From Lachnospiraceae bacterium (lineage in GTDB: Bacteria; Bacillota; Clostridia; Lachnospirales; Lachnospiraceae), in NCBI GenBank assembly GCA_900759225.1, contig CAAEUM010000160.1, positions 1 to 10,500 on the forward strand: a DNA stretch of 10,500 nucleotides, read 5' to 3'. Made by a program: the position numbers and the translations under genes. This document shows positions 1-5,491 of the stretch, piece by piece; within the stretch, counting starts at the first letter, position 1, and the number at the start of each line of letters is the position of its first letter. Under the pieces are notes generated by a model. It was given only the letters and a program-made list of their open reading frames with translations. It searched no databases and was not told the origin of the DNA.

Positions 1-347
1 CTACAAGGCTTTTGATCCTGGATGAGCCTATTACAGGCCTTGACCCAATGGCGATCCAGGAATTTTATGCCATGATACGTAGGCTGAACCGGGAGGACGG
101 CGTTGCGATCATTATGGTTTCCCATGACTTGAGAAATGCGGTGGAGGAGGCCAACAAGATCCTTCATTTACAGAAGCGGGTATTGTTTTATGGCCCTGCC
201 CATGACTATATGAACAGCAGGGCAGCCGGTCATTTCTTCCATGAAAAGGAGCAGGGAAAATGCAGGCCGACAGCAGCCTGCCATACGCCAAAGCTTCATG
301 GCCGCGTAGGCGGGGAAGGAGGTCATCACCATGAGCATCATTGCTGA
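1..347 (+). CDS. Metal ABC transporter ATP-binding protein, C-terminal part (5' end outside window)
   Basis: This is the C-terminal end of an ABC-transporter ATPase, open at the left edge; the reading frame runs back past base 12, so the TTG there is not a real start. Visible motifs are the Walker B strand (LLILDEP), the D-loop (GLDP) and the switch histidine in VSHD. The protein would sit on the inner membrane face and power the adjacent ABC-3 permease. The C-terminus ends in a glycine/histidine/cysteine tail (HHHEHHC), a plausible metal-binding tail that fits a zinc-type importer such as ZnuC/AdcC. Its last codons overlap the permease start by 17 bp. Zinc is inferred from the tail and permease family; manganese or iron importers share this architecture. 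The signature motif, Walker A and any binding-protein gene would lie upstream. Confidence 0.9.
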   Translation, partial: TRLLILDEPITGLDPMAIQEFYAMIRRLNREDGVAIIMVSHDLRNAVEEANKILHLQKRVLFYGPAHDYMNSRAAGHFFHEKEQGKCRPTAACHTPKLHGRVGGEGGHHHEHHC

Positions 348-1158
348 AATGCTGTCCTATCCCTTTCTTGTAAGGGCTTTGATCGGAGGGATGCTGGTAT
401 CCCTGTGCGCCTCTCTTTTAGGCGTCAGCCTGGTATTAAAGCGTTACTCTATGATCGGGGATGGACTGTCACATGTATCTTTCGGCGCTTTGTCGGTAGC
501 ACTGGCTGTGGGCTGGTCCCCTCTTAAGGTGTCCATCCCTGTGGTAGTGGTGTCAGCCTTTTTTCTGCTTCGGATCACAGAAAACAGCCGGATCAAAAGC
601 GACGCAGCCATTGCTATTATTTCCGCCAGTGCCCTGTCAGTGGGGATCATCGTAACCTCCCTTACAACAGGAATGACAACGGATGTAAGCAGCTATATGT
701 TTGGAAGCATCCTTGCCATGAGCAGGGAGGATGTGTACCTGGCAGTGGGGCTGTCGGCTGTAGTGCTGGGACTGTTCCTTCTGTGCTATAACAAGCTTTT
801 TGCAGTGACCTTTGATGAGAATTTTGCAAAGGCAACAGGAGTCAATGTGGGCTTTTACAATGTGGTGATCGCAGTGCTCACAGCCGTTACCATTGTGCTG
901 GGCATGCGCATGATGGGGGCCATGCTGATTTCCAGCCTGATCATATTCCCCTGCCTTACCTCCATGCGGGCTTTTAAAAGCTTTGCAGGAGTGGTGATCT
1001 CATCCGGAATCCTCTCTCTGATCTGCTTCTTTCTTGGGATGGTAGCTTCCTATCAGTTTTCAACACCGGCAGGGGCCAGTGTTGTCATTGTAAACCTCCT
1101 GGCCTTCCTTCTGTTTATGGCATGGCAGTCTCTGGGAGGAAGGGGGAAACGGGAATGA
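331..1158 (+). CDS. Metal ABC transporter permease, ABC-3 family (ZnuB/MntB-like)
   Basis: A 275-residue integral membrane protein, the normal length for ABC-3 (ZnuB/MntB) permeases, which form the channel of zinc, manganese or iron importers. About eight to nine hydrophobic helices can be read, starting near residues 10-35 and ending near residue 267. The segment GDGLSHVSFGALSVALAVG (residues 48-66) resembles the family's conserved D-x-L-S-H region. The ATG at 331 is favoured by a near-perfect ribosome site, AAGGAGGT at 316-323, which lies inside the ATPase's His-tail codons. Overlap with the ATPase upstream and with the potassium-channel gene downstream (ATGA at 1155-1158) implies translational coupling. 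Metal specificity cannot be read from sequence alone; zinc is the best guess from the His-rich ATPase tail. Confidence 0.92.
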   Translation: MSIIAEMLSYPFLVRALIGGMLVSLCASLLGVSLVLKRYSMIGDGLSHVSFGALSVALAVGWSPLKVSIPVVVVSAFFLLRITENSRIKSDAAIAIISASALSVGIIVTSLTTGMTTDVSSYMFGSILAMSREDVYLAVGLSAVVLGLFLLCYNKLFAVTFDENFAKATGVNVGFYNVVIAVLTAVTIVLGMRMMGAMLISSLIIFPCLTSMRAFKSFAGVVISSGILSLICFFLGMVASYQFSTPAGASVVIVNLLAFLLFMAWQSLGGRGKRE

Positions 1159-2492
1159 AACTAAAACGTCATCTTTCCCAGACCCAGTTTATTGCCTATG
1201 GCTTTTTTATCATTATTCTAACAGGAGCCCTGCTTTTGTCCCTTCCTGTTGCAAGCAGGGACGGGCAGGGGGAGCCCTTCTTAAACTGCCTGTTTACGGC
1301 AACCAGTGCCACCTGCGTAACGGGGCTTGTAGTGGCAGATACCTGGACACAGTGGAGCTTTTTTGGGCAGCTTGTGCTTCTTGCCATGATTCAGCTGGGA
1401 GGTCTTGGTTTTATTACCATCGGAATCTTTCTGTCCATTATCCTGCGCAGGAGGATTGGCTTAAAGGAACGGGGGCTTATGGAGGAGAGCATCAATACCC
1501 TGCAGATTGGAGGCATGGTAAGGCTTGCCAGGCGCATTATACTGGGAACCCTTATGTTTGAGGGGGCAGGAGCCATCCTTCTCTCCATCCGTTTTATTCC
1601 AGTTTATGGCTTTTTAAGAGGGCTGTGGTATGGGATCTTTCATTCAATCTCTGCCTTCTGCAATGCAGGTTTTGACCTGATGGGACATACGGAAAAATAT
1701 ATATCCCTCTGCGGCTATACAGGTGACTGGCTGGTGATCGGCGTGATCTCTGCCCTGATCATTGTGGGCGGTATTGGCTTTATTGTGTGGGACGACCTTG
1801 TAAAGCATAAATTCCGCCTGCGCTCCTGTCTGCTTCATACAAAGCTTGTAATTGTAACGACTTCCTTGCTTCTGGCAGTTTCTGCAGTCTTGTTTTATAT
1901 AATGGAAAAGGATAACCTGCTGGCAGGGATGGGGCCGGGTGAAACGTTTCTTGCCTGCTTTTTCAGCGCGGTCACACCCAGGACTGCAGGCTTTAACAGC
2001 CTGGATACAGCTGCCCTTACAGACGGAAGCAAATTTTTGTCTGCTGTTTTAATGTTTATAGGCGGAAGCCCGGGGTCAACTGCAGGAGGGATCAAGACGA
2101 CCACCCTGGCAGTCATGCTTCTCTGTGTCTGGTCCAGTGTGCGCCAGAGCCATGGCGTGGAGGTCTTTGGAAGAAGGCTGGAGGAAGAGGCAATTTTGCA
2201 GTCTGCCCGGATCCTTACCATTAACCTGGGGCTTATGGTGGCTGCATCCATTGCTATTATGGCAGCTCAGAACCTTCCCCTTTCGGATGTGCTGTTTGAA
2301 ACATGTTCTGCCATGGGAACCTCCGGTATGTCCACCGGGATCACAAGGAGCTTAAATTCCTTTTCAAGGCTGATTCTGATCTTTCTTATGTACTGCGGAA
2401 GAATCGGAAGCCTTTCCTTTGCTCTGGCATTTACCAGAAGCACCAGAAAACCCCATATCCAGCTTCCAAAGGAGCGGATTACCATTGGTTAG
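1155..2492 (+). CDS. Potassium uptake channel subunit, TrkH/KtrB family
   Basis: A 445-residue membrane protein of the Trk/Ktr/HKT superfamily, which passes K+ (sometimes with Na+) through a fourfold pseudo-repeated pore. The four selectivity-filter loops are visible in order: SATCVTGLV, FCNAGFD, TPRTAGFN and GTSGMSTG, each with the key glycine. The gating-loop region before the last repeat is seen as GGSPGSTAGGIKTTT. Length and simplicity suit KtrB-like proteins. I place the start at ATG 1155 rather than the in-frame ATG 1122: it gives the expected N-terminus (MKLKRHLSQTQ), follows a purine-rich AGGAAGGGGG site, and makes a classic ATGA overlap with the permease stop. The TrkA/KtrA gene follows 9 bp later, as expected for a complex. 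Confidence 0.95.
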   Translation: MKLKRHLSQTQFIAYGFFIIILTGALLLSLPVASRDGQGEPFLNCLFTATSATCVTGLVVADTWTQWSFFGQLVLLAMIQLGGLGFITIGIFLSIILRRRIGLKERGLMEESINTLQIGGMVRLARRIILGTLMFEGAGAILLSIRFIPVYGFLRGLWYGIFHSISAFCNAGFDLMGHTEKYISLCGYTGDWLVIGVISALIIVGGIGFIVWDDLVKHKFRLRSCLLHTKLVIVTTSLLLAVSAVLFYIMEKDNLLAGMGPGETFLACFFSAVTPRTAGFNSLDTAALTDGSKFLSAVLMFIGGSPGSTAGGIKTTTLAVMLLCVWSSVRQSHGVEVFGRRLEEEAILQSARILTINLGLMVAASIAIMAAQNLPLSDVLFETCSAMGTSGMSTGITRSLNSFSRLILIFLMYCGRIGSLSFALAFTRSTRKPHIQLPKERITIG

Positions 2493-2501
2493 GAGGCAAA
2501 A

Positions 2502-3158
2502 ATGAAATCAATTTTAGTGATCGGCATTGGCCGTTTTGGCCAGCATTTATGTGAAAACCTGGCAGAATATGATAATGAGATCATGGCGGTGGATATTTCA
2601 GAGGAGCGTTTGGAGCCTATCCTTCCCTATGTAGTCAGCGCAAAGATCGGTGACTGCACCAATGAGGCAGTATTACAGAGTCTGGGTGTGGGAAATTATG
2701 ATGTGTGCTTTGTCTGTATTGGAAATAATTTCCAGAATAGCCTGGAGATTACCAATCTTATTAAGGAGATGGGGGCAAAATACGTTGTCAGCAAGGCAAA
2801 TCGCGATATCCATGCACGCCTTCTGTTAAAGAACGGGGCAGATGAGGTGGTTTACCCGGATCGTGATGTGGCAGAAAAAATTGCAGTCCGCTACAGTGCT
2901 AATAAGGTCTTTGATTATACGGAGCTGGCAGACGGTATTTCTATTTATGAGATCATGCCTTTAAAAGAATGGGTGGGAAAGAGCATCCGCCAGTTAAATA
3001 TCCGGCAGGTTTACGGTATTTCCGTTGTGGCATTAAAGATGCCTGACGGCTCCATGAAGTTTATGCCGGGAGCAGATTATGTGGTAGAGCAGAATGTCCA
3101 TCTTATGGTGATGGGAAAACAGGAAGAAACAGAACGGATCATAAAGCAGCTGCGCTAG
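2502..3158 (+). CDS. Trk/Ktr potassium uptake regulator, NAD-binding RCK protein (TrkA/KtrA)
   Basis: A 218-residue cytoplasmic RCK protein that gates TrkH/KtrB in response to bound nucleotides. The N-terminal Rossmann fold opens with VIGIGRFGQHL (GxGxxG, residues 5-15), and an aspartate follows in AVDIS at the end of strand two, the residue that usually binds the ribose of NAD(H) or ATP. An RCK_C (TrkA-C) domain follows from about residue 140 (EIMPLKEWVGKSIRQL onward). With a single RCK_N/RCK_C pair it matches the short KtrA type, which forms octameric rings, rather than the double-length E. coli TrkA. The ribosome site AGGAGG at 2491-2496 overlaps the stop of the channel gene, so the two are almost certainly cotranscribed and coupled. 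Confidence 0.95.
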   Translation: MKSILVIGIGRFGQHLCENLAEYDNEIMAVDISEERLEPILPYVVSAKIGDCTNEAVLQSLGVGNYDVCFVCIGNNFQNSLEITNLIKEMGAKYVVSKANRDIHARLLLKNGADEVVYPDRDVAEKIAVRYSANKVFDYTELADGISIYEIMPLKEWVGKSIRQLNIRQVYGISVVALKMPDGSMKFMPGADYVVEQNVHLMVMGKQEETERIIKQLR

Positions 3159-3170
3159 GCGTATGCAGGA

Positions 3171-3206
3171 AAGAAGCCTTCCATGTCTTGACATTGGAGG
3201 CTTCTT
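3171..3206 (+). terminator. Strong hairpin after the Trk operon, possible terminator
   Basis: The arms AAGAAGCCTTCCATGTC and GACATTGGAGGCTTCTT form an imperfect 17-bp stem with a two-base loop. The outer nine base pairs are perfect. It lies 12 bp after the regulator stop, where a terminator is expected. Only a short T-poor stretch (CTTCTTGTG) follows, so it may be a weak terminator or a 3'-end processing and stability hairpin. Confidence 0.6.
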
Positions 3207-3216
3207 GTGCCACAAT
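3188..3216 (+). promoter_or_regulatory. Candidate sigma-A promoter for the G3E gene pair
   Basis: A perfect -35 box TTGACA at 3188-3193 is followed, 17 bp on, by CACAAT at 3211-3216, which matches 4 of 6 bases of TATAAT. The -35 box lies in the loop and right arm of the preceding hairpin. The predicted leader is about 70 nt and contains a small GGGG-TACA-CCCC hairpin at 3250-3261. I see no clear Zur box. The weak -10 box keeps this tentative. Confidence 0.45.
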
Positions 3217-3293
3217 ACATAAGACTGGGCTTTGCCTGTGGTATAAAAAGGGGTACACCCCCTGTGGATTCAGAAAGAAGGAAATGAAGAAAA

Positions 3294-4328
3294 ATGACAA
3301 AGATTGATATTATTTCCGGCTTCCTTGGGGCCGGAAAAACCACATTTATTAAGAAGCTTTTGCAGGAGGCTATTTCCGGCGAGCAGGTTGTCCTGATTGA
3401 GAACGAGTTTGGCGAGATCGGCATTGACGGAGGCTTTTTAAAGGATTCCGGAATTGAGATCCGCGAGATGAATTCCGGCTGTATCTGCTGCTCCCTGGTA
3501 GGCGATTTTGGAAAATCCCTGGGAGAGGTGCTGACAAACTATAAACCGGACCGCATTATTATTGAGCCCTCCGGTGTAGGCAAGCTTTCTGACGTTATGA
3601 AGGCGGTTGTAGATGTATCTGCCAGCATGGATGTGGAATTAAACAGCGCTGTTACAATGGTAGACGCTGCAAAGTGCAAAATGTATATGAAGAATTTCGG
3701 CGAATTTTTCAATAATCAGATTGAAAATGCAGGAACCGTTGTTTTAAGCCGTACAGATATTACAAACAGCGAAAAGATCCAGAAGGCAGTGGAGCTGATC
3801 CGGGAGAAAAACGGGAAGGCAGCGATCGTGACAACACCTCTGGAGCAGCTGACCGGAAGCCAGCTTCTGGAGATCATTGAGAAGCGTGACACCATGCTGG
3901 ACGAGCTTATGCAGGAGGTGCGCGAGCATCAGCATCACCACCATCATGACCATGACGAGGCGTGTGACTGCGGCCACGAGCACCACCACCATGACCATGA
4001 CGAGGCGTGTGACTGCGGCCATGAGCATCATCACCACCATCATGCAGACGAGGTGTTTACAAGCTGGGGGATGGAAACCATTATTCCTGTTACAAGAGAC
4101 CAGCTTGAGGATATTTTAAACCGCCTTGCCCATACGGAAGAGTTTGGACAGGTTTTAAGGGCCAAGGGTATGCTTCCAACAGAGAATCCAGGTGAGTGGC
4201 TGTATTTTGACCTGGTTCCGGAGCAGTATGAGATCCGCCAGGGGACACCGGATTATACAGGAAAGGTCTGCGTGATCGGTTCCAGCTTAAAGGAAGAGGA
4301 ATTAAACAGCATATTTGGCAGAAGCTGA
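3294..4328 (+). CDS. G3E-family (CobW/ZNG1/YjiA-type) GTPase with His/Cys-rich insert
   Basis: A 344-residue G3E P-loop GTPase, the family that delivers or stores metal ions in the cytoplasm (CobW, YjiA, ZagA/YciC, ZNG1). Visible motifs are Walker A GFLGAGKTT (9-17), ENEFGEIGIDG (36-46), the metal-binding CxCC as CICC (63-66), and the Walker B/switch element EPSGVG (91-96). The base-specificity motif reads SRTD (152-155) instead of NKxD. Residues about 212-250 form a metal-ligand stretch with two 15-residue repeats (HHHHDHDEACDCGHE) and a final six-histidine run. A CobW C-terminal domain fills roughly 255-344. AAGGAA at 3278-3283 serves as ribosome site. It heads a two-gene unit with another G3E-like protein 15 bp downstream. 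Zinc is the likeliest cargo given the ligands; cobalt or nickel remain possible. Confidence 0.93.
   Translation: MTKIDIISGFLGAGKTTFIKKLLQEAISGEQVVLIENEFGEIGIDGGFLKDSGIEIREMNSGCICCSLVGDFGKSLGEVLTNYKPDRIIIEPSGVGKLSDVMKAVVDVSASMDVELNSAVTMVDAAKCKMYMKNFGEFFNNQIENAGTVVLSRTDITNSEKIQKAVELIREKNGKAAIVTTPLEQLTGSQLLEIIEKRDTMLDELMQEVREHQHHHHHDHDEACDCGHEHHHHDHDEACDCGHEHHHHHHADEVFTSWGMETIIPVTRDQLEDILNRLAHTEEFGQVLRAKGMLPTENPGEWLYFDLVPEQYEIRQGTPDYTGKVCVIGSSLKEEELNSIFGRS
3936..4025 (+). repeat. Two 45-bp in-frame tandem repeats encoding a His/Asp/Cys metal-binding unit
   Basis: Units 3936-3980 and 3981-4025 each encode HHHHDHDEACDCGHE and differ at only 2 of 45 bases, both synonymous CAC/CAT changes. A third, partial copy begins as further histidine codons at 4026-4043. 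The near identity at DNA level suggests a recent slippage or recombination duplication within the G3E GTPase gene. Copy number may vary between strains without breaking the frame. Confidence 0.95.
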
Positions 4329-4343
4329 TAAGAGGAACGAAAA

Positions 4344-5300
4344 ATGGCATATGAAATAGATGATAATGCGATGCCTCTGTTTCTGATCAATGGTTTTCTG
4401 GAAGCAGGAAAAACCCAGTTTCTGGAGTTTACCATGTCCCAGGATTATTTTCAGGCAGAGGGAAAGACCCTTCTGATCGTATGTGAGGAAGGGGATACAG
4501 AGTACAGCGAAAAGAAATTAAAGAAAAACCGTACGGCAGCTGTGTATGTGGATGATTTTTCACAGCTTACCCCCCAGTATTTAAAGGAGCTGGAGGCAAT
4601 TTACCGGCCGGAGCGTGTGCTGCTTGAGTGGAACGGCATGTGGAATCAGGATGAATTAAAGCTTCCTGAGGACTGGGTGGTTTACCAGCAGATCACCATT
4701 ATTGACGGCTCCACCTTTGACTTGTATGTGCAGAACATGAAGCCACTTTTGGGAGCCATGCTCAGAAATTCAGAGCTTGTAATTGTAAACCGCTGCGACG
4801 GAATTGCAGACGAAAAGCTGACCGCCTACCGCCGTACCATCCGTGCCATGAGCCGTGACAGCGAGATCGTGCTGGAGGATAAGGAGGGAGAGATTGAGCA
4901 GGCTACCCTGGAAGAGGATCTGCCTTATGACCTGAATGCAGAGGTGATCGAGATCAAACCTGAGGATTACGGGATCTGGTACATTGACTGCATGGACCAG
5001 CCGGAGCGCTATGTGGATAAGGTAGTGGAGTTTACGGCCATGGTCTTAAAATCCCCTAAATTCCCCAAGGGTCAGTTTGTTCCCGGCCGTATGGCCATGA
5101 CCTGCTGCGAGGCAGATATGACCTTCCTTGGTTTTATGTGTAAATGGCAGGACGCAGAGAAATATAAGACGAAGCAGTGGGTGCGTGTCCGCGCGAAGGT
5201 AGGCGTGGAATACCAGAGGGACTACCATGGCGAAGGCCCTGTGCTTTATGGCATCAGTGTGGAGCCGGCCAAAGAAATTAAGGATGTAGTGCAGTTCTGA
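4344..5300 (+). CDS. Divergent G3E/CobW-like P-loop protein with a DUF1980/YcgQ-like C-terminal domain
   Basis: A 318-residue protein. The N-terminus keeps the G3E P-loop, INGFLEAGKTQF (15-26), but the CxCC motif is missing and the switch element reads LEWNGMW where the first protein has EPSGVG; a guanine-specificity-like NRCD follows around residue 150. From about residue 205 to the end the sequence resembles the C-terminal domain of the YcgQ/TIGR03943 (DUF1980) family: a long spacer, then a KGQFVPGRMAMTCCEAD-type segment with vicinal cysteines C254-C255, and a strand-rich tail. YcgQ proteins accompany YcgR permeases in zinc-responsive loci of Bacilli. It follows the CxCC GTPase by 15 bp with ribosome site AGAGGA (4331-4336), so the two probably act together in metal handling. 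The family match is from recognition, not a search. Confidence 0.75.
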   Translation: MAYEIDDNAMPLFLINGFLEAGKTQFLEFTMSQDYFQAEGKTLLIVCEEGDTEYSEKKLKKNRTAAVYVDDFSQLTPQYLKELEAIYRPERVLLEWNGMWNQDELKLPEDWVVYQQITIIDGSTFDLYVQNMKPLLGAMLRNSELVIVNRCDGIADEKLTAYRRTIRAMSRDSEIVLEDKEGEIEQATLEEDLPYDLNAEVIEIKPEDYGIWYIDCMDQPERYVDKVVEFTAMVLKSPKFPKGQFVPGRMAMTCCEADMTFLGFMCKWQDAEKYKTKQWVRVRAKVGVEYQRDYHGEGPVLYGISVEPAKEIKDVVQF

Positions 5301-5321
5301 GTGGCGATTTAAAATTTCACG

Positions 5322-5350
5322 TTGACAGACCGGATAATATCTGTTATAGT
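5322..5350 (+). promoter_or_regulatory. Strong sigma-A promoter of the helicase leader
   Basis: TTGACA at 5322-5327 and TATAGT at 5345-5350 are separated by exactly 17 bp, a near-consensus sigma-A promoter. Transcription should start around 5357, giving a leader of about 135 nt before the helicase start codon. It begins only 21 bp after the upstream stop codon. Confidence 0.85.
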
Positions 5351-5363
5351 TATTAATTGTACG

Positions 5364-5413
5364 AAACGAGAGGATGAAAGGCCCTGGCGTGCCTGCTAAT
5401 TCTCTCGTTTTTT
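5364..5413 (+). terminator. Promoter-proximal intrinsic terminator/attenuator T1
   Basis: AAACGAGAG (5364-5372) pairs perfectly with CTCTCGTTT (5402-5410), and the transcript continues into a run of six T (5408-5413). The 29-base loop holds a small inner stem, AGGC (5379-5382) with GCCT (5391-5394). It lies about 7 nt after the predicted transcription start, so it would release a short RNA of roughly 55-60 nt or act as an attenuator. It could also stop transcripts from the upstream G3E genes. Confidence 0.8.
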
Positions 5414-5443
5414 GTATCATGGAAAAGAAAAGGTTTTGCACAG

Positions 5444-5469
5444 GCGTGCATAGAAAGGCGCGCTTTTTT
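5444..5469 (+). terminator. Second terminator-like hairpin T2 with a competing hairpin
   Basis: GCGTGC (5444-5449) can pair with GCGCGC (5458-5463, one G-U pair) around an eight-base loop, immediately followed by six T (5464-5469). An overlapping hairpin, TGCAC (5437-5441) with GTGCA (5446-5450), uses the same left arm and cannot form at the same time. This is the geometry of a terminator/antiterminator switch. The helicase ribosome site AAAGGA (5474-5479) follows directly. Confidence 0.55.
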
Positions 5470-5491
5470 AGAGAAAGGATATTACTAATAT

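Noticed and set aside
1122..1154. Longer start for the TrkH gene at ATG 1122
   Set aside because: It would add 11 residues encoded within the permease gene and lacks a family-like N-terminus; ATG 1155 has a ribosome site and the typical ATGA overlap.
3217..3293. Zur box or metal riboswitch upstream of the G3E pair
   Set aside because: I looked for an AT-rich inverted repeat of the Zur type and for known riboswitch cores and found only a short GGGG-TACA-CCCC hairpin.
3284..3307. Seven-codon frame (ATG 3284 to TGA 3305) overlapping the G3E start
   Set aside because: Too short and with no separate ribosome site; the purine-rich stretch is better explained as the ribosome site region of the gene at 3294.
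3936..4025. CRISPR-like repeat
   Set aside because: Only two adjacent in-frame copies without spacers, inside a coding region; it is a protein repeat.
3744..4043. Minus-strand frame opposite the His-rich repeat, Met/Val-rich
   Set aside because: It is the antisense of CAC/CAT codons, giving artificial valine and methionine runs; no ribosome site or family resemblance.
3877..4119. Plus-strand Thr/Met-rich frame overlapping the His repeat
   Set aside because: Frame-shifted reading of the same repeat inside a well-supported gene.
5046..5441. 131-residue minus-strand frame across the helicase promoter region
   Set aside because: Covers the end of the G3E-like gene, the promoter and terminator T1; no coding features or ribosome site.
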